From: CAXBCP01 sp963977005 | GTDB taxonomy: Bacteria > Pseudomonadota > Alphaproteobacteria > MPNO01 > UBA830 | NCBI GenBank assembly: GCA_963977005.1 | Contig: CAXBMQ010000018.1 | Location: 31,650-95,649 of the forward strand | Length of the DNA stretch: 64,000 nt | Reading direction: 5' to 3' | Program-made: the position numbers and the translations under genes | The notes under the pieces: model-generated | Told to the model about the DNA's origin: nothing | The model's database searches: none | What the model saw: the letters and a program-made list of their open reading frames with translations, nothing else | Part shown: piece by piece, positions 36,297 through 45,156 of the stretch | Layout: the number at the start of each line of letters is the position of its first letter | Numbering within the stretch: position 1 is the first letter of the stretch

Positions 36297-37289
36297 TCAG
36301 TCCATAAATCCGTTGTCGCGGTACCAGTCGGCGGCTTCGGTCAACGCCTGGCTGGCCGGACGCGGAGCGTAACCCAGTTTTTCGCGCGCCTTATCGGACG
36401 AATAGTACATGTGCTTCGCCGCCATTCTCAGCGCGTCGACGGTGACAACCGGTTCGCGTTTGGTGATACGGGCCAAAAGTTGCGCCGCCCAGGCGACCGG
36501 GAAAAGAGGCCTCCGCGGCAGCTTCAGCCAGGGACCGGTGCGTCCCACGTGATCGGTAACCGTCTGGATGATATCGCGAAGCGTCATGTTGTCGCCGGCG
36601 AGAATATAGCGCTCGCCGATCTCCCCCTTGTGATACGCCAGCATGTGCCCCTCGGCGACATCGTCGACATGAACGGCATTCAGCCCGGTATCGAGATAGG
36701 CTGGCAGACGGCCCCTTGCTGCGTCCAGCACGATCCGCCCGGTCGGTGTCGGTTTGATATCGCGCGGACCGAACGGGGCGGACGGGTTGACGATCACCAC
36801 CGGCGCGGATTCCTCCCGCACCAGCCGCATGGCTTCTTCCTCGGCCAGGAATTTGGATTTCTTGTAGTGACTGATCATGTCATCGACGGTCGCAACCGTG
36901 GTCTCATCCGCGATCTCGGTGCCCGGCAGCGGACGGAGCACGGCCACGGAACTGGTATAGACGAAGCGCTCGACGCCGGCATCGCATGCGGCCCGGATCA
37001 GGTCGCGTGTGCCATCGACGTTCGCCCGGTACATGGAAGCGCCGCCATCGGGTACCCAGAGCCGGTAATCCGCGGCGACATGAAACACCGCATCGCAGCC
37101 GACGACAGCGGATTTGAGCGTTTCCGGTTGCGCAAGATCGCCTTCGACGACCTCTGCCGCCAGGCCTTCGAGATTGCGCCGGTCGCTGGTCGGGCGCACG
37201 AGAACCCGGATATCGTGACCGTCCGCAACCAGCCGTCTGGCGACGGCGGATCCTACAAATCCGGATGTTCCGGTGACAAGCGCGCGCAT
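36297..37289 (-). CDS. hpnA: Hopanoid-associated sugar epimerase HpnA
   Basis: A 330-aa extended short-chain dehydrogenase. The N-terminal NAD-binding motif is VTGTSGFVGSAVARRL and the catalytic motif YKKSK has Ser in YTSSVAVL upstream. The stretch TGRIVLDAARGRLPAYLDTG with NAVHVDDVAEGHMLAY is diagnostic of HpnA, a family found in hopanoid gene sets whose exact substrate is not firmly known. It is the last gene of a four-gene operon with HpnN and two CDP-alcohol phosphatidyltransferase-like genes, starting four bases after the previous stop. Confidence 0.93.
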   Translation of the reverse strand: MRALVTGTSGFVGSAVARRLVADGHDIRVLVRPTSDRRNLEGLAAEVVEGDLAQPETLKSAVVGCDAVFHVAADYRLWVPDGGASMYRANVDGTRDLIRAACDAGVERFVYTSSVAVLRPLPGTEIADETTVATVDDMISHYKKSKFLAEEEAMRLVREESAPVVIVNPSAPFGPRDIKPTPTGRIVLDAARGRLPAYLDTGLNAVHVDDVAEGHMLAYHKGEIGERYILAGDNMTLRDIIQTVTDHVGRTGPWLKLPRRPLFPVAWAAQLLARITKREPVVTVDALRMAAKHMYYSSDKAREKLGYAPRPASQALTEAADWYRDNGFMD

Positions 37290-37293
37290 GGTT

Positions 37294-37917
37294 CTAACCC
37301 TCTGGTTCGCGCAGCCTGCGCAACAGATCGGTGATATTCACGATCGTGAAGATTAACGTACCGATGGTCCCGATGACAAAAAACCCGAAGGTCCCGGTCA
37401 GCCAGATAATCGGCAGGATAAGGTAAATGCCGTCCTCGGCCTCGAACCGGCCGAACTGGGGATAGGGATCCGGCGCGATCCCCGACCATGTTTCGACCCG
37501 GAACTGCAGGACCATGTTGATCACGATAAACAGCATGGCGCCGGCCGCCAGAATCAATGTCCAGTCTCCGGCACCATGGCGCCATTCGGCATACCCCATC
37601 CCGAGAAACATGGTGCCGTAACAGGCAGTACCGGTCAGCGAATCGTACATCGCACCGATGGGCGACGTTTTTCCGCTCTGACGGGCAAGCTCGCCATCCA
37701 TGTGATCGATGAAGCGCGCAACGGTGACGAGCGCTGCCGCCCAGAGCGGGGCCGTCCCGTCGCCCCACGCGAACAGGGCAGAGGCGGCAAGCCCGAGAAC
37801 CAGGCTGAACGTCGTAATATGGTTCGGCGTGATCGGCGTGTTGACCAGCGGACGAACAAGCACCGCGCAGATCGCCTGATCGTAGGGAATGAGCTGTCCG
37901 GGGGATTTTTCCGTCAT
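37294..37917 (-). CDS. CDP-alcohol phosphatidyltransferase-like membrane protein (motif Asp4 replaced), B
   Basis: A 207-aa protein with about six hydrophobic segments. The start at 37917 overlaps the HpnN stop (ATGA) and has AGGGAAGAG upstream. The family motif is D-x2-D-G-x2-A-R-x8-G-x3-D-x3-D. Here it reads DHMDGELARQSGKTSPIGAM then YDSLTG, so the final aspartate, the proposed catalytic base, is Gly. It shares FExED and PIxW motifs near the C-terminus with the protein at 40526-41164, so the two are paralogues flanking HpnN. Either it uses altered chemistry or it has a non-catalytic role in hopanoid or lipid transfer. Confidence 0.82.
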   Translation of the reverse strand: MTEKSPGQLIPYDQAICAVLVRPLVNTPITPNHITTFSLVLGLAASALFAWGDGTAPLWAAALVTVARFIDHMDGELARQSGKTSPIGAMYDSLTGTACYGTMFLGMGYAEWRHGAGDWTLILAAGAMLFIVINMVLQFRVETWSGIAPDPYPQFGRFEAEDGIYLILPIIWLTGTFGFFVIGTIGTLIFTIVNITDLLRRLREPEG

Positions 37918-40526
37918 GACTCTTCCCTGCCATCGGGCCAAAGCCGCATCAGAGACGGCAGAACGATCAGCGTGCACACAAGCGTAAGGCCGATCGACAA
38001 GACCAGCAATTCGCCCATGCTAGCGGTACCGCGGTGGCTTGAAACCGCAAGGCTGCCGAACGATGCGATTGTCGTCAGCGAGCTGAAAATCACGGCGCGG
38101 GGCGTGGTTGTCGAAAACGCGGCAGCACCCGAACTTTCCTCCCGCGCGCGGGACACGAGGTGAATGCCATTGGCGACCCCCAGCCCCATCAGCAACGGCA
38201 GAACAATCACATTGGCGAAATTGAACGGCATCGATAGCAGGACCGTCCCCGCCACCGTATAGAGCGCCGCCAGAAGGAGCGGGATAAGCACCAGCAGGGT
38301 GTCCCGGACCGACCGCAGCACCAGGAAAATCATCAGCGTGACCGCAAATATGGAAATCAGGGCGGCCGTGACCACCGAATTCACCACAGCCCGGCCCGCC
38401 TCGAGTATTTCGACGGGGCTGTCGGTGGCATCCGGCGCGATCCTGCGCACCGCGTCGACGAAGCGTTTCAGCGCCTCGGGGTTTTCCAGGTTCTCGGCCG
38501 GATAGACCTGAACACGCGCGCGGCCGTTGGGCGCAAGGTAACGGTGCAGTATTTCGGGCGGCAAATCCTTCAGTGCAACCGGCCGGGCATCCAGTGTCTT
38601 TTTCAGGCGCTCTATCTGCGGCGAAAAATGCCGGAAAACCGCGGCCTCGAACGCCGCCTGCTTTGCCCTGTCGTCCAGCGTCTCCGTGGCGGTGTTCAGT
38701 CTCGCCGCTGCCGCCGCGAGGTCCGGCAGGTCGCGCGCCGCGCCACGGGAAAGAGCCGCGCGCAGGGCCTCGAACGCTTTTTCCCGTTCCGCTGCATCGA
38801 TTGCGGGCGCCGTTCCGTCCAGCCGGAGCGGCGCCAGAAAAATATTCAGGTCGTCGATCATCGCGAGTTTTTCGGTCTGCTCGGTCGGCACCAGATCGGT
38901 CGCCGTTACGGTCTTGTCGACCTCGGGCAGGCCGCGGAGCCTGCCCGCCAGGGCATAGGCGCCGGACAGGGACGGCGCCAGCAATTCGATCGTGTAGGGC
39001 GACGCGCCCGCGGTCGCGGCAAGATCGCGGAATGTACGGACGGACTCTGTCGACGGATCGCGCAACTTGATCGGATCGAGATCGAACCGGGCGAACGGAA
39101 CAGCCGCCGCCGCGGCACCACCCAGAACGAGCGCTGCGATCGCAATGCGCCGGTCCGGCAGGGACGGCGATTTCGTCTTCGCCGGAACGGGCGCCGGCGC
39201 GCCGGGCGGGAACACCGTCAACAGAGCCGGCATGACCGTAAACGTCGCAACAAAGGCGATAAACATGCCGACGCCGGCGATCAGGCCCAGTTCGGACAGG
39301 CCGCGGTAATCTGTCGGCACGAAGGAGAAGAACGAAATTGCCGCAGCAATCGCGCATAGTGCCAGCGGCCCCGCCAATCCGCGCCCCGTGCGCCGCAATC
39401 CGTCCCCGGAGCCGCCTTCGCCGCGGCGTTCCTCCCGGAAGCGAAGCGCGAAGTGGATGCCGAAATCGACGCCAAGTCCGATAAACAGGACCGCAAACGC
39501 GACGGAAACCAGATTGAGGTGGCCGATCGCCAACGTCGTAAAACCGGCGGTCCAGACAAGCCCTGCGACCAGTGCCGCCAGAATACCGAGCACCAGACGC
39601 AGGGACCTGATTCCCCAGGCGAGCAGAAACGTCACCAGCACAAGACTGACGAGCCCGGCATTTGTGGCCCCGGTGGTGACGCTTTCAAGTTCTTCGGTGG
39701 AGATCACGACGCCGCCGGTCAGTCGGACCCTCACACCGGTCTCGGGCGTCAGGCCGGCCTCGCGGGCGATCGCGCGAATACGCTCCATCGCCTCTGCCGC
39801 CGGGGCAAGCGAGGTGAAATCGACCCGGGGCTGGGTAATGATCACGCGTCGCGTCGTGCCCTCGTCCTGCTGGCCGCCGATAAGTGCACGCCATGAGAGT
39901 GCAGCCGGTTTCCCCTGCCCGATTGCCGTTGCGACAGCCGTCAAACTATCCAGCACGGTTGCGATACGCGCGACCTGGTCTTTATCTTGGACGCCATCCA
40001 CGGCGTCGGTCAGCACGGCGGCCAGACCGCGCAGCGATGGATCGCCGGCGAGCTTGACGAGGAAAGCCTGTGATTCCGCGATCTCGTCGGACAGGTCGGC
40101 CAGGGCGTCGCGATCCAGATAGAGCAAACCGTTCCGGACGAAAAACGGGTTGGTTTCGGGCGAGAAGACAAGCGGAAAATTTTCCCGGTCGGCACGCAGC
40201 CTGGCGGCAAGAATCTCGGTCGCCTCATCCGCACGGTCGGGCAGGTCTGCATCGACAACGATCGCGACATTATCCGATAGCGCGGGGAATGCGTCGCGAA
40301 ACGCCTTGTAACGCTGACGGAACGGCAAATCTTCCGATATCATGCCGGCGGTATCGGTATCGATCTTCAGATTGCCGGCGGCATAGAACCCGGACACCGC
40401 CGTGAGGGCGAGCGCCCCGGTCAGAACGATCCACGGAGACAACTGCGCGCAGGAGACGACAGCGCCCATGATGCGCGCGAAGAAATTGGCGTGTCCCGCG
40501 TCGCTACCGCCGTGCAGGCCCGCCAT
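37914..40526 (-). CDS. hpnN: Hopanoid-associated RND transporter HpnN
   Basis: An 870-aa inner-membrane RND/MMPL-family transporter known to shuttle hopanoids to the outer membrane. The ATG at 40526 shares one base with the stop of the upstream gene (TGATG); the frame is open for another 150 codons but that part is the upstream gene out of frame. A first TM (about residues 22-40) is followed by a large periplasmic loop, five TMs with FIGLGVDFGIHFALRF, a second loop, and five more TMs with LLMGLGVANGIHLVSRAR. Length fits HpnN. It is translationally coupled to genes on both sides. Confidence 0.93.
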   Translation of the reverse strand: MAGLHGGSDAGHANFFARIMGAVVSCAQLSPWIVLTGALALTAVSGFYAAGNLKIDTDTAGMISEDLPFRQRYKAFRDAFPALSDNVAIVVDADLPDRADEATEILAARLRADRENFPLVFSPETNPFFVRNGLLYLDRDALADLSDEIAESQAFLVKLAGDPSLRGLAAVLTDAVDGVQDKDQVARIATVLDSLTAVATAIGQGKPAALSWRALIGGQQDEGTTRRVIITQPRVDFTSLAPAAEAMERIRAIAREAGLTPETGVRVRLTGGVVISTEELESVTTGATNAGLVSLVLVTFLLAWGIRSLRLVLGILAALVAGLVWTAGFTTLAIGHLNLVSVAFAVLFIGLGVDFGIHFALRFREERRGEGGSGDGLRRTGRGLAGPLALCAIAAAISFFSFVPTDYRGLSELGLIAGVGMFIAFVATFTVMPALLTVFPPGAPAPVPAKTKSPSLPDRRIAIAALVLGGAAAAAVPFARFDLDPIKLRDPSTESVRTFRDLAATAGASPYTIELLAPSLSGAYALAGRLRGLPEVDKTVTATDLVPTEQTEKLAMIDDLNIFLAPLRLDGTAPAIDAAEREKAFEALRAALSRGAARDLPDLAAAAARLNTATETLDDRAKQAAFEAAVFRHFSPQIERLKKTLDARPVALKDLPPEILHRYLAPNGRARVQVYPAENLENPEALKRFVDAVRRIAPDATDSPVEILEAGRAVVNSVVTAALISIFAVTLMIFLVLRSVRDTLLVLIPLLLAALYTVAGTVLLSMPFNFANVIVLPLLMGLGVANGIHLVSRAREESSGAAAFSTTTPRAVIFSSLTTIASFGSLAVSSHRGTASMGELLVLSIGLTLVCTLIVLPSLMRLWPDGREES

Positions 40527-41164
40527 CAGCGGTTTCGCCGCACGTGTCCCGCGGCTTCCCAGATAGCGTAAAGCAGATAGAGCGGCGTGCCGATACCGGC
40601 AGCGGCGATAAAGGGCGGCATCGCACCGATCCAGGTGATCGGGCCCACGGCATAGAGCGTATCCTCGATCTCGAACCCGCCGCGCACGGTCTGCTCGGTC
40701 GTCTCCTTGCCATAGACGGTTTCCTGCCAGAGGCGGATCGAAAAGATCAATGCGACCGACACACCCGCCGCGATTCCGCAGGGTACCGCCCATTCCCCGA
40801 GCCAGGTATCGCGCAGTCCGAACCCGGCGCCGACAAACATGGCGCAATAGCTCGACATCGCGCCGACATGGTCGAAATAGTGTCCGAACTTGCTGGTTTT
40901 TCCGGTCGCCCGGGCGAATTCGCCGTCGACATGGTCCATCCAGACGGCGACCATGAAAAGGAAAGACCCGCCGAGCATCGCGCCCCACGTGCCTTCGGCG
41001 TAGAGAAAGCCCGATGCGATTCCAACCGCCATGCCAAGCGCCGTCAGCGCGTTGGGCGAAACCGGTAATCCCTTTATGACGCGGACAACAGCCTTTGCGA
41101 GCCGCTGATCGTACGCGATTGCGGGATTGCCGCCGGGTCCTGATTTATCTGTGCTGGAAGCCAT
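40526..41164 (-). CDS. CDP-alcohol phosphatidyltransferase-like membrane protein (motif Asp4 replaced), A
   Basis: A 212-aa membrane protein and the first gene of the operon. The ATG at 41164 (MASSTDKSG) has a GGAG site; a GTG 18 codons upstream is less likely. The motif reads DHVDGEFARATGKTSKFGHY then FDHVGA: D1, D2, G, AR, G and D3 are kept, but the fourth Asp is Ala. About six hydrophobic segments fit the family. The C-terminal GGFEIEDTLYAVGPITW matches the pattern in paralogue B. Both members lacking the same residue argues for a real shared property rather than random decay. Confidence 0.82.
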   Translation of the reverse strand: MASSTDKSGPGGNPAIAYDQRLAKAVVRVIKGLPVSPNALTALGMAVGIASGFLYAEGTWGAMLGGSFLFMVAVWMDHVDGEFARATGKTSKFGHYFDHVGAMSSYCAMFVGAGFGLRDTWLGEWAVPCGIAAGVSVALIFSIRLWQETVYGKETTEQTVRGGFEIEDTLYAVGPITWIGAMPPFIAAAGIGTPLYLLYAIWEAAGHVRRNR

Positions 41165-41274
41165 ACCACTCCGTTCGGACACAGCTTTAGAGGATGCAGC
41201 GAATCGTGTAAATCGCACAGCTTGCTTGCCGCAACCATACGACCGTCATAGCATCGTTTCAGGGAGAAACAATC

Positions 41275-41754
41275 ATGTTCACAGTCGACAAGACGATCGA
41301 GGTAAATACCGGTGCGCAACCCGAACTGAGCCGGTCGGATGTATGGCGCGGGCTTGTCATGAAAGGCGAAAACGCACTGCCTTTCGTTCCCGTGATGGAG
41401 GCCTGCGACGTAACCGAGCGCGGCAGCGACAAAGGAACCGACTGGCTGATCCGCGCCATCCGTATCGCCGGAAACACGATGCATGAGCGGGTCACCTTCC
41501 GCCCCGAACACACGGTCGAATTCGAGCGGCTCGACGGGATAGAGCGCGGCACCATTCTAAACGAGATTCTGGAGCCCGACGGCGGCCTCGCGCTGCGGTT
41601 CACCTTCACCCTGTCGCGCGAAGACATGGCAGACGGCAGCGATGAAGAAAGCGCCTATGCCGACAGCATGGAAGAGACCTATCTGAAAGCCGTGCAGTCG
41701 ACAATCGACACAATCCGTCGGCTGAAGACCGACGGCGCGCTGCCCGCGGCGTGA
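41275..41754 (+). CDS. SRPBCC family protein (DUF1857, AtaL-like), copy 1
   Basis: A 159-aa soluble protein of the START/Bet v 1-like DUF1857 group. It starts MFTVDKTIEVNTG and has LSRSDVWRGLVMKGENALPF, RVTFRPEHTVEFERL and RFTFTLSREDMADGSDEE. The fold binds hydrophobic ligands; AtaL, a fungal relative, is of uncertain function. A paralogue starts 33 bases downstream, so this is a tandem duplication. It is divergent from the hopanoid operon. Confidence 0.85.
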   Translation: MFTVDKTIEVNTGAQPELSRSDVWRGLVMKGENALPFVPVMEACDVTERGSDKGTDWLIRAIRIAGNTMHERVTFRPEHTVEFERLDGIERGTILNEILEPDGGLALRFTFTLSREDMADGSDEESAYADSMEETYLKAVQSTIDTIRRLKTDGALPAA

Positions 41755-41787
41755 ACGCCGGGCGGTCGCCCGGAGGAGGCAAGACCG

Positions 41788-42246
41788 ATTTTCACCCTGC
41801 GTCATACAATACCGGTCAATACCGGAAAGCCGGCGCTGACACGGGCACAGATATGGCAGGGGCTGGTGCTGAAGGCGGAGAACCCCGTGCCGTTCCTCGA
41901 CGCCATGAGTGCCTGCGAGGTCATCGACCGGGGCGATAACTGGCTGCTTCGGGAATTTACCCTGCGCGGCGAGGAAATGCAGGAACGCGTGACGTTCGAA
42001 CCCCAGGATCGCGTGACCTTCGAGCGCACGAGAAGCAGCGCCATGGGCACGATTCTGAACGAAATCGTCACACTGGACGACGGCGATATGGGCCTGCGCT
42101 TCACCTTCTCTCTTGAAGTGGCCGGACTCGCACACGGCAGCGACGCGGAAGCGGCGTTCGCGGACCGTATGTCGCAGAGCTACTTTCAGGGCGTCTCCAG
42201 CACACTGGCCGAGATCCGCCGGCAGGTTGTCGCAGGCGAACTTTAG
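41788..42246 (+). CDS. SRPBCC family protein (DUF1857), copy 2, with probable AUU start codon
   Basis: A 152-aa paralogue of the preceding gene. Alignment to copy 1 (MFTVDKTIEVNTG) continues upstream of every ATG and GTG in the frame to an ATT at 41788: ATT-TTC-ACC-CTG reads xFTLRHTIPVNTG. GGAGGAGG (41772-41779) lies exactly eight bases before this ATT, and no other start in the frame has such a site. The next in-frame standard start, GTG at 41866, would delete the conserved first 26 residues including LTRAQIWQGLV. AUU starts are rare and known from infC. Sequencing error is an alternative. Confidence 0.8.
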   Translation: MFTLRHTIPVNTGKPALTRAQIWQGLVLKAENPVPFLDAMSACEVIDRGDNWLLREFTLRGEEMQERVTFEPQDRVTFERTRSSAMGTILNEIVTLDDGDMGLRFTFSLEVAGLAHGSDAEAAFADRMSQSYFQGVSSTLAEIRRQVVAGEL

Positions 42247-42261
42247 GCGGCGTGACGGGCG

Positions 42262-43527
42262 TCAATCGCCGTTAAAATATTCCCGCGTCCCACGGGCGGA
42301 TATGGCGGCATTCAGCCGCCTGAGCGCATGAACATAGGCCGCGCCGCGCAATCCGACGTCATGTTCCTCTTTTATCTGCCAGACATTCTCGGCCTCGGTT
42401 TCCATTTTCTCCTTCAAACGGTCGCGCACCTTTTCGGCAGCCCAGTAATCGCCTGCGCGGTTCTGCACCCATTCGAAGTACGACACGGTGACGCCGCCCG
42501 CATTGGCGAGAATATCCGGGATACAGACGATTCCGCGCTCAAGCAGGGCGTCATCCGCGTCGAAGGATGTGGGGCCGTTGGCAAGTTCCAGAACCACCCG
42601 GGCCTGAATGGCGCCGGCGTTCTCGCTCGTGATCTGGTCTTCGAGGGCTGCCGGAGCAAGCACGTCGCAGTCGCAGGTCAGCAGGTCGACCCCGTCGATT
42701 TCCTCGGCTTTACCATTGGTCGGCGCGCCGAGGACCGATCCTTCCTTTTTCTTGTGTGCAAGAATTTTCTCCGGATCCATGCCGTCGGCGTCGTAGATCG
42801 CGCCGCTCGAATCGGAAACGCCCACGATGGTGAAGCCGTCGTCGTAAAGCAGTTGCGCACAGTGATAGGCGGCGTTCCCGAAGCCCTGAAAGGCGACGCG
42901 GGTGTTTTTCGGATCGATATCGAGCCGGTCTTCCAGTTTGCGCAAAACGTAATAGGCGCCCCGCCCGGTGGCGTCTTCCCGGCCCAGCGATCCGCCGAGA
43001 GGGATGGGTTTGCCGGTGATGACAGCCGGCGACAGACCGTCCGTCATCCGCGCGTACTGGTCGACCATCCAGGCGATCACGATGCCGTTCGTATACATAT
43101 CGGGTGCCGGGATATCGCGATCGGGGCCGATGAACCGGGCGTAGTTCTGGATGAACTGCCGGCTCAGGCGTTCCAGCTCCTTCGGGGACAGCTTCTTAGT
43201 GTCCACCTGGACCGCTCCCTTTCCGCCGCCGAAAGGCAGTCCGACTACCGCGCATTTCATTGTCATCCAGAATGCCAGCGTCATAACCTCTTCCATGCAG
43301 GACGCGGGATGGAACCGGATACCTCCCTTGGTCGGTCCGAGCGCATCGTTATACCGGCACCGCCAGGCCTTGAACGATTTCATCGAGCCGTCATCCATCC
43401 GGACTTCGAGCGTGGAAGACAGCGTTTCCTTCGGGTAATTCAGGATTTCCATGACGTCGTCATGAAGATCGAGCTTCCGGGCGGCGGATTCGAGGCGTTT
43501 ACGGGCGGATTCGAACATTTCCGGCAT
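42262..43527 (-). CDS. gdhA: Glutamate dehydrogenase (Glu/Leu/Phe/Val dehydrogenase family)
   Basis: A 421-aa cytoplasmic enzyme interconverting glutamate and 2-oxoglutarate plus ammonia. The substrate domain has the Lys-rich signature LPFGGGKGAVQVD, and GPTKGGIRFHP binds substrate. The catalytic Asp lies in PAPDMYTNG. The nucleotide domain has AFQGFGNAAYHCAQLL. Length is that of hexameric NAD-type enzymes of the gdhA/rocG class. Cofactor preference cannot be read reliably. It is convergent with the DUF1857 pair and divergent from the VOC gene. Confidence 0.93.
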   Translation of the reverse strand: MPEMFESARKRLESAARKLDLHDDVMEILNYPKETLSSTLEVRMDDGSMKSFKAWRCRYNDALGPTKGGIRFHPASCMEEVMTLAFWMTMKCAVVGLPFGGGKGAVQVDTKKLSPKELERLSRQFIQNYARFIGPDRDIPAPDMYTNGIVIAWMVDQYARMTDGLSPAVITGKPIPLGGSLGREDATGRGAYYVLRKLEDRLDIDPKNTRVAFQGFGNAAYHCAQLLYDDGFTIVGVSDSSGAIYDADGMDPEKILAHKKKEGSVLGAPTNGKAEEIDGVDLLTCDCDVLAPAALEDQITSENAGAIQARVVLELANGPTSFDADDALLERGIVCIPDILANAGGVTVSYFEWVQNRAGDYWAAEKVRDRLKEKMETEAENVWQIKEEHDVGLRGAAYVHALRRLNAAISARGTREYFNGD

Positions 43528-43631
43528 AGAGGGAACTCTCCTGGTTGGCTGAATCCCGTTCGGGACAGATTTCGTGAATTGAGCTAGTCTGGGTTAGTGT
43601 AAGAACGCAAAGAACCGGAGAAAAGTTCACA

Positions 43632-44183
43632 ATGACGACCTTAAATCGTATCGGCGGGCTGCACCATTATGCCTATCGCTGCCGCAATGCAGAAGAAACC
43701 CGCAGTTTCTACGAAGATCTGCTGGGTCTGCCGCTGGCACATGTGATTCAGGCCGACAGCGTGCCGAGCACCGGCGCTTCAGACCCCTATGTTCACCTGT
43801 TTTTCGAATATGCGGATGGCAGTTATATCGCGTTTTTCGATCTGGGCGACGAAACCGCCTGCACGCCCGACCCGGAAACCCCGTCCTGGGTAAACCATTT
43901 CGCGATGCAGGTCGGCACCGTCGCCGAGGTCGAGGAATGGAAAAAGCGGCTCGAGGCTGCCGGTATCGACGTCGTCGGGATGACCGACCACGGGTTTGTG
44001 AAATCGATCTATTTCTTCGATCCGAACGGTATCCGCCTCGAGATCACCTGCGAGATAATCGGCGAGAGCGAACGCCAGAGCCACCGCGAAGACGCCCATG
44101 CGGCCCTCAAGGCGTGGACCGATACCCGGCCCGCCCCGCAGACCGAGTTTTACCGCTTCAAAAAGGAAGCCGTGGACGCCTGA
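43632..44183 (+). CDS. VOC family protein (extradiol dioxygenase-like), 183 aa
   Basis: A 183-aa vicinal-oxygen-chelate fold protein. The metal ligand pattern His-His-Glu is present: GGLHHYAYRC, WVNHFAMQVG and IRLEITCE. A C-terminal tail carries an Arg/His-rich segment. It may be a ring-cleaving dioxygenase or a glyoxalase-type isomerase. It stands at the start of a cluster with a second VOC protein, NIPSNAP, hydrolase, SDR and Rieske genes, which favours an aromatic degradation role. Confidence 0.85.
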   Translation: MTTLNRIGGLHHYAYRCRNAEETRSFYEDLLGLPLAHVIQADSVPSTGASDPYVHLFFEYADGSYIAFFDLGDETACTPDPETPSWVNHFAMQVGTVAEVEEWKKRLEAAGIDVVGMTDHGFVKSIYFFDPNGIRLEITCEIIGESERQSHREDAHAALKAWTDTRPAPQTEFYRFKKEAVDA

Positions 44184-44226
44184 TCGTCACCGGTCTGGCA
44201 GGTTGGCCGATCAGGCCAGTTGGAGG

Positions 44227-44841
44227 TCAGTCGGGCAGGTTCGCCGTGACCTGTTGAATCCATTCTTCCGACGCGCCCGTCGTTTCAAGCTCGACCCGGG
44301 CCTGCGCCTTTGTCTGCAGCACCGAGGCGATCACGCTCGGGGTGTCGCCTTCGGCGGGCTGGCAGCAGGCTTCCAGGCGCACGCCGTTCGGATCCTTGAA
44401 ATACATCGATACCAGTCCCGGCAGGATATCGACCGGTCCGTCATACTCGACACCGGCGGCGTCGAGACGCTGACGCAGTGCTTCCAGCTGGTCGGGCGTC
44501 ACGGTAAAGGCGCAATGCTGCATGCCGCCGATATCGTCCCGGTCCGATTGTTTCTTTTCGCCCTTCGGGATTTCGAAATAGGCGAGCAGGCTGTCATTGC
44601 CCATATCGAAGAAGTAATGCCGGATTTCCTCATACGGCGGATTGCCGCGGTTACCCGGCCCCGTTCCCACGCCCGGCGGTACTTTCATCGCATGCACCAG
44701 CGGCATACCCACAACGTTCACGAAAAAATCCGTCGTCATCTGCATGTCTTCGGTGGTGAGCGCCAGATGATGAATGCCGCGGGACGGCAGTCCCGTCGCG
44801 TTTCCCGCGGAAAGTCCGGCGGCTGTTCCTGTATCGGGCAT
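44227..44841 (-). CDS. VOC family protein (extradiol dioxygenase-like), 204 aa
   Basis: A 204-aa VOC protein. The ATG at 44841 (MPDTGTAAG) has GGGAGAATTCCA before it; the open frame extends 29 codons further but without a site. Ligand positions are His in GIHHLALTTED, His in GGMQHCAFTVTP and Glu in NGVRLEACC. It is convergent with the other VOC gene and shares only the fold with it. Substrate is unknown. Confidence 0.85.
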   Translation of the reverse strand: MPDTGTAAGLSAGNATGLPSRGIHHLALTTEDMQMTTDFFVNVVGMPLVHAMKVPPGVGTGPGNRGNPPYEEIRHYFFDMGNDSLLAYFEIPKGEKKQSDRDDIGGMQHCAFTVTPDQLEALRQRLDAAGVEYDGPVDILPGLVSMYFKDPNGVRLEACCQPAEGDTPSVIASVLQTKAQARVELETTGASEEWIQQVTANLPD

Positions 44842-45156
44842 TGGAATTCTCCCATCAATTTTCCGTATTTTACCATCCCCCATGGCGCAGGACGATACCA
44901 ATTCACACGGCAATTCCGGTAGCGCCACCGATGCCGGCGCGACCGCACTTCAATTCGCGTCTGCCTGACCGGGACAGGCGGCCGGTATCGATCGACGGCA
45001 GGGCGCAGATTGCGCAACCGGGCGTCAATCGCGGGCGCTTCCGCCGGGCGCTGAAATCTTTTTTGGAGATGCCAGCCCGCGCGGATTGAGGCACACTGGC
45101 CTCGCCACCCGAAATCCACTACCAATTTGAGATAATCGAAACCGAAGGGAGCAAAT
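44842..45156. other. Intergenic region, no gene supported
   Basis: A 315-base gap between the divergent VOC and NIPSNAP genes. It must contain both promoters. I see short open frames (the longest of about 28 codons from an ATG at 44883) but none with a ribosome-binding site or recognisable product, and no clear repeat. Confidence 0.5.
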
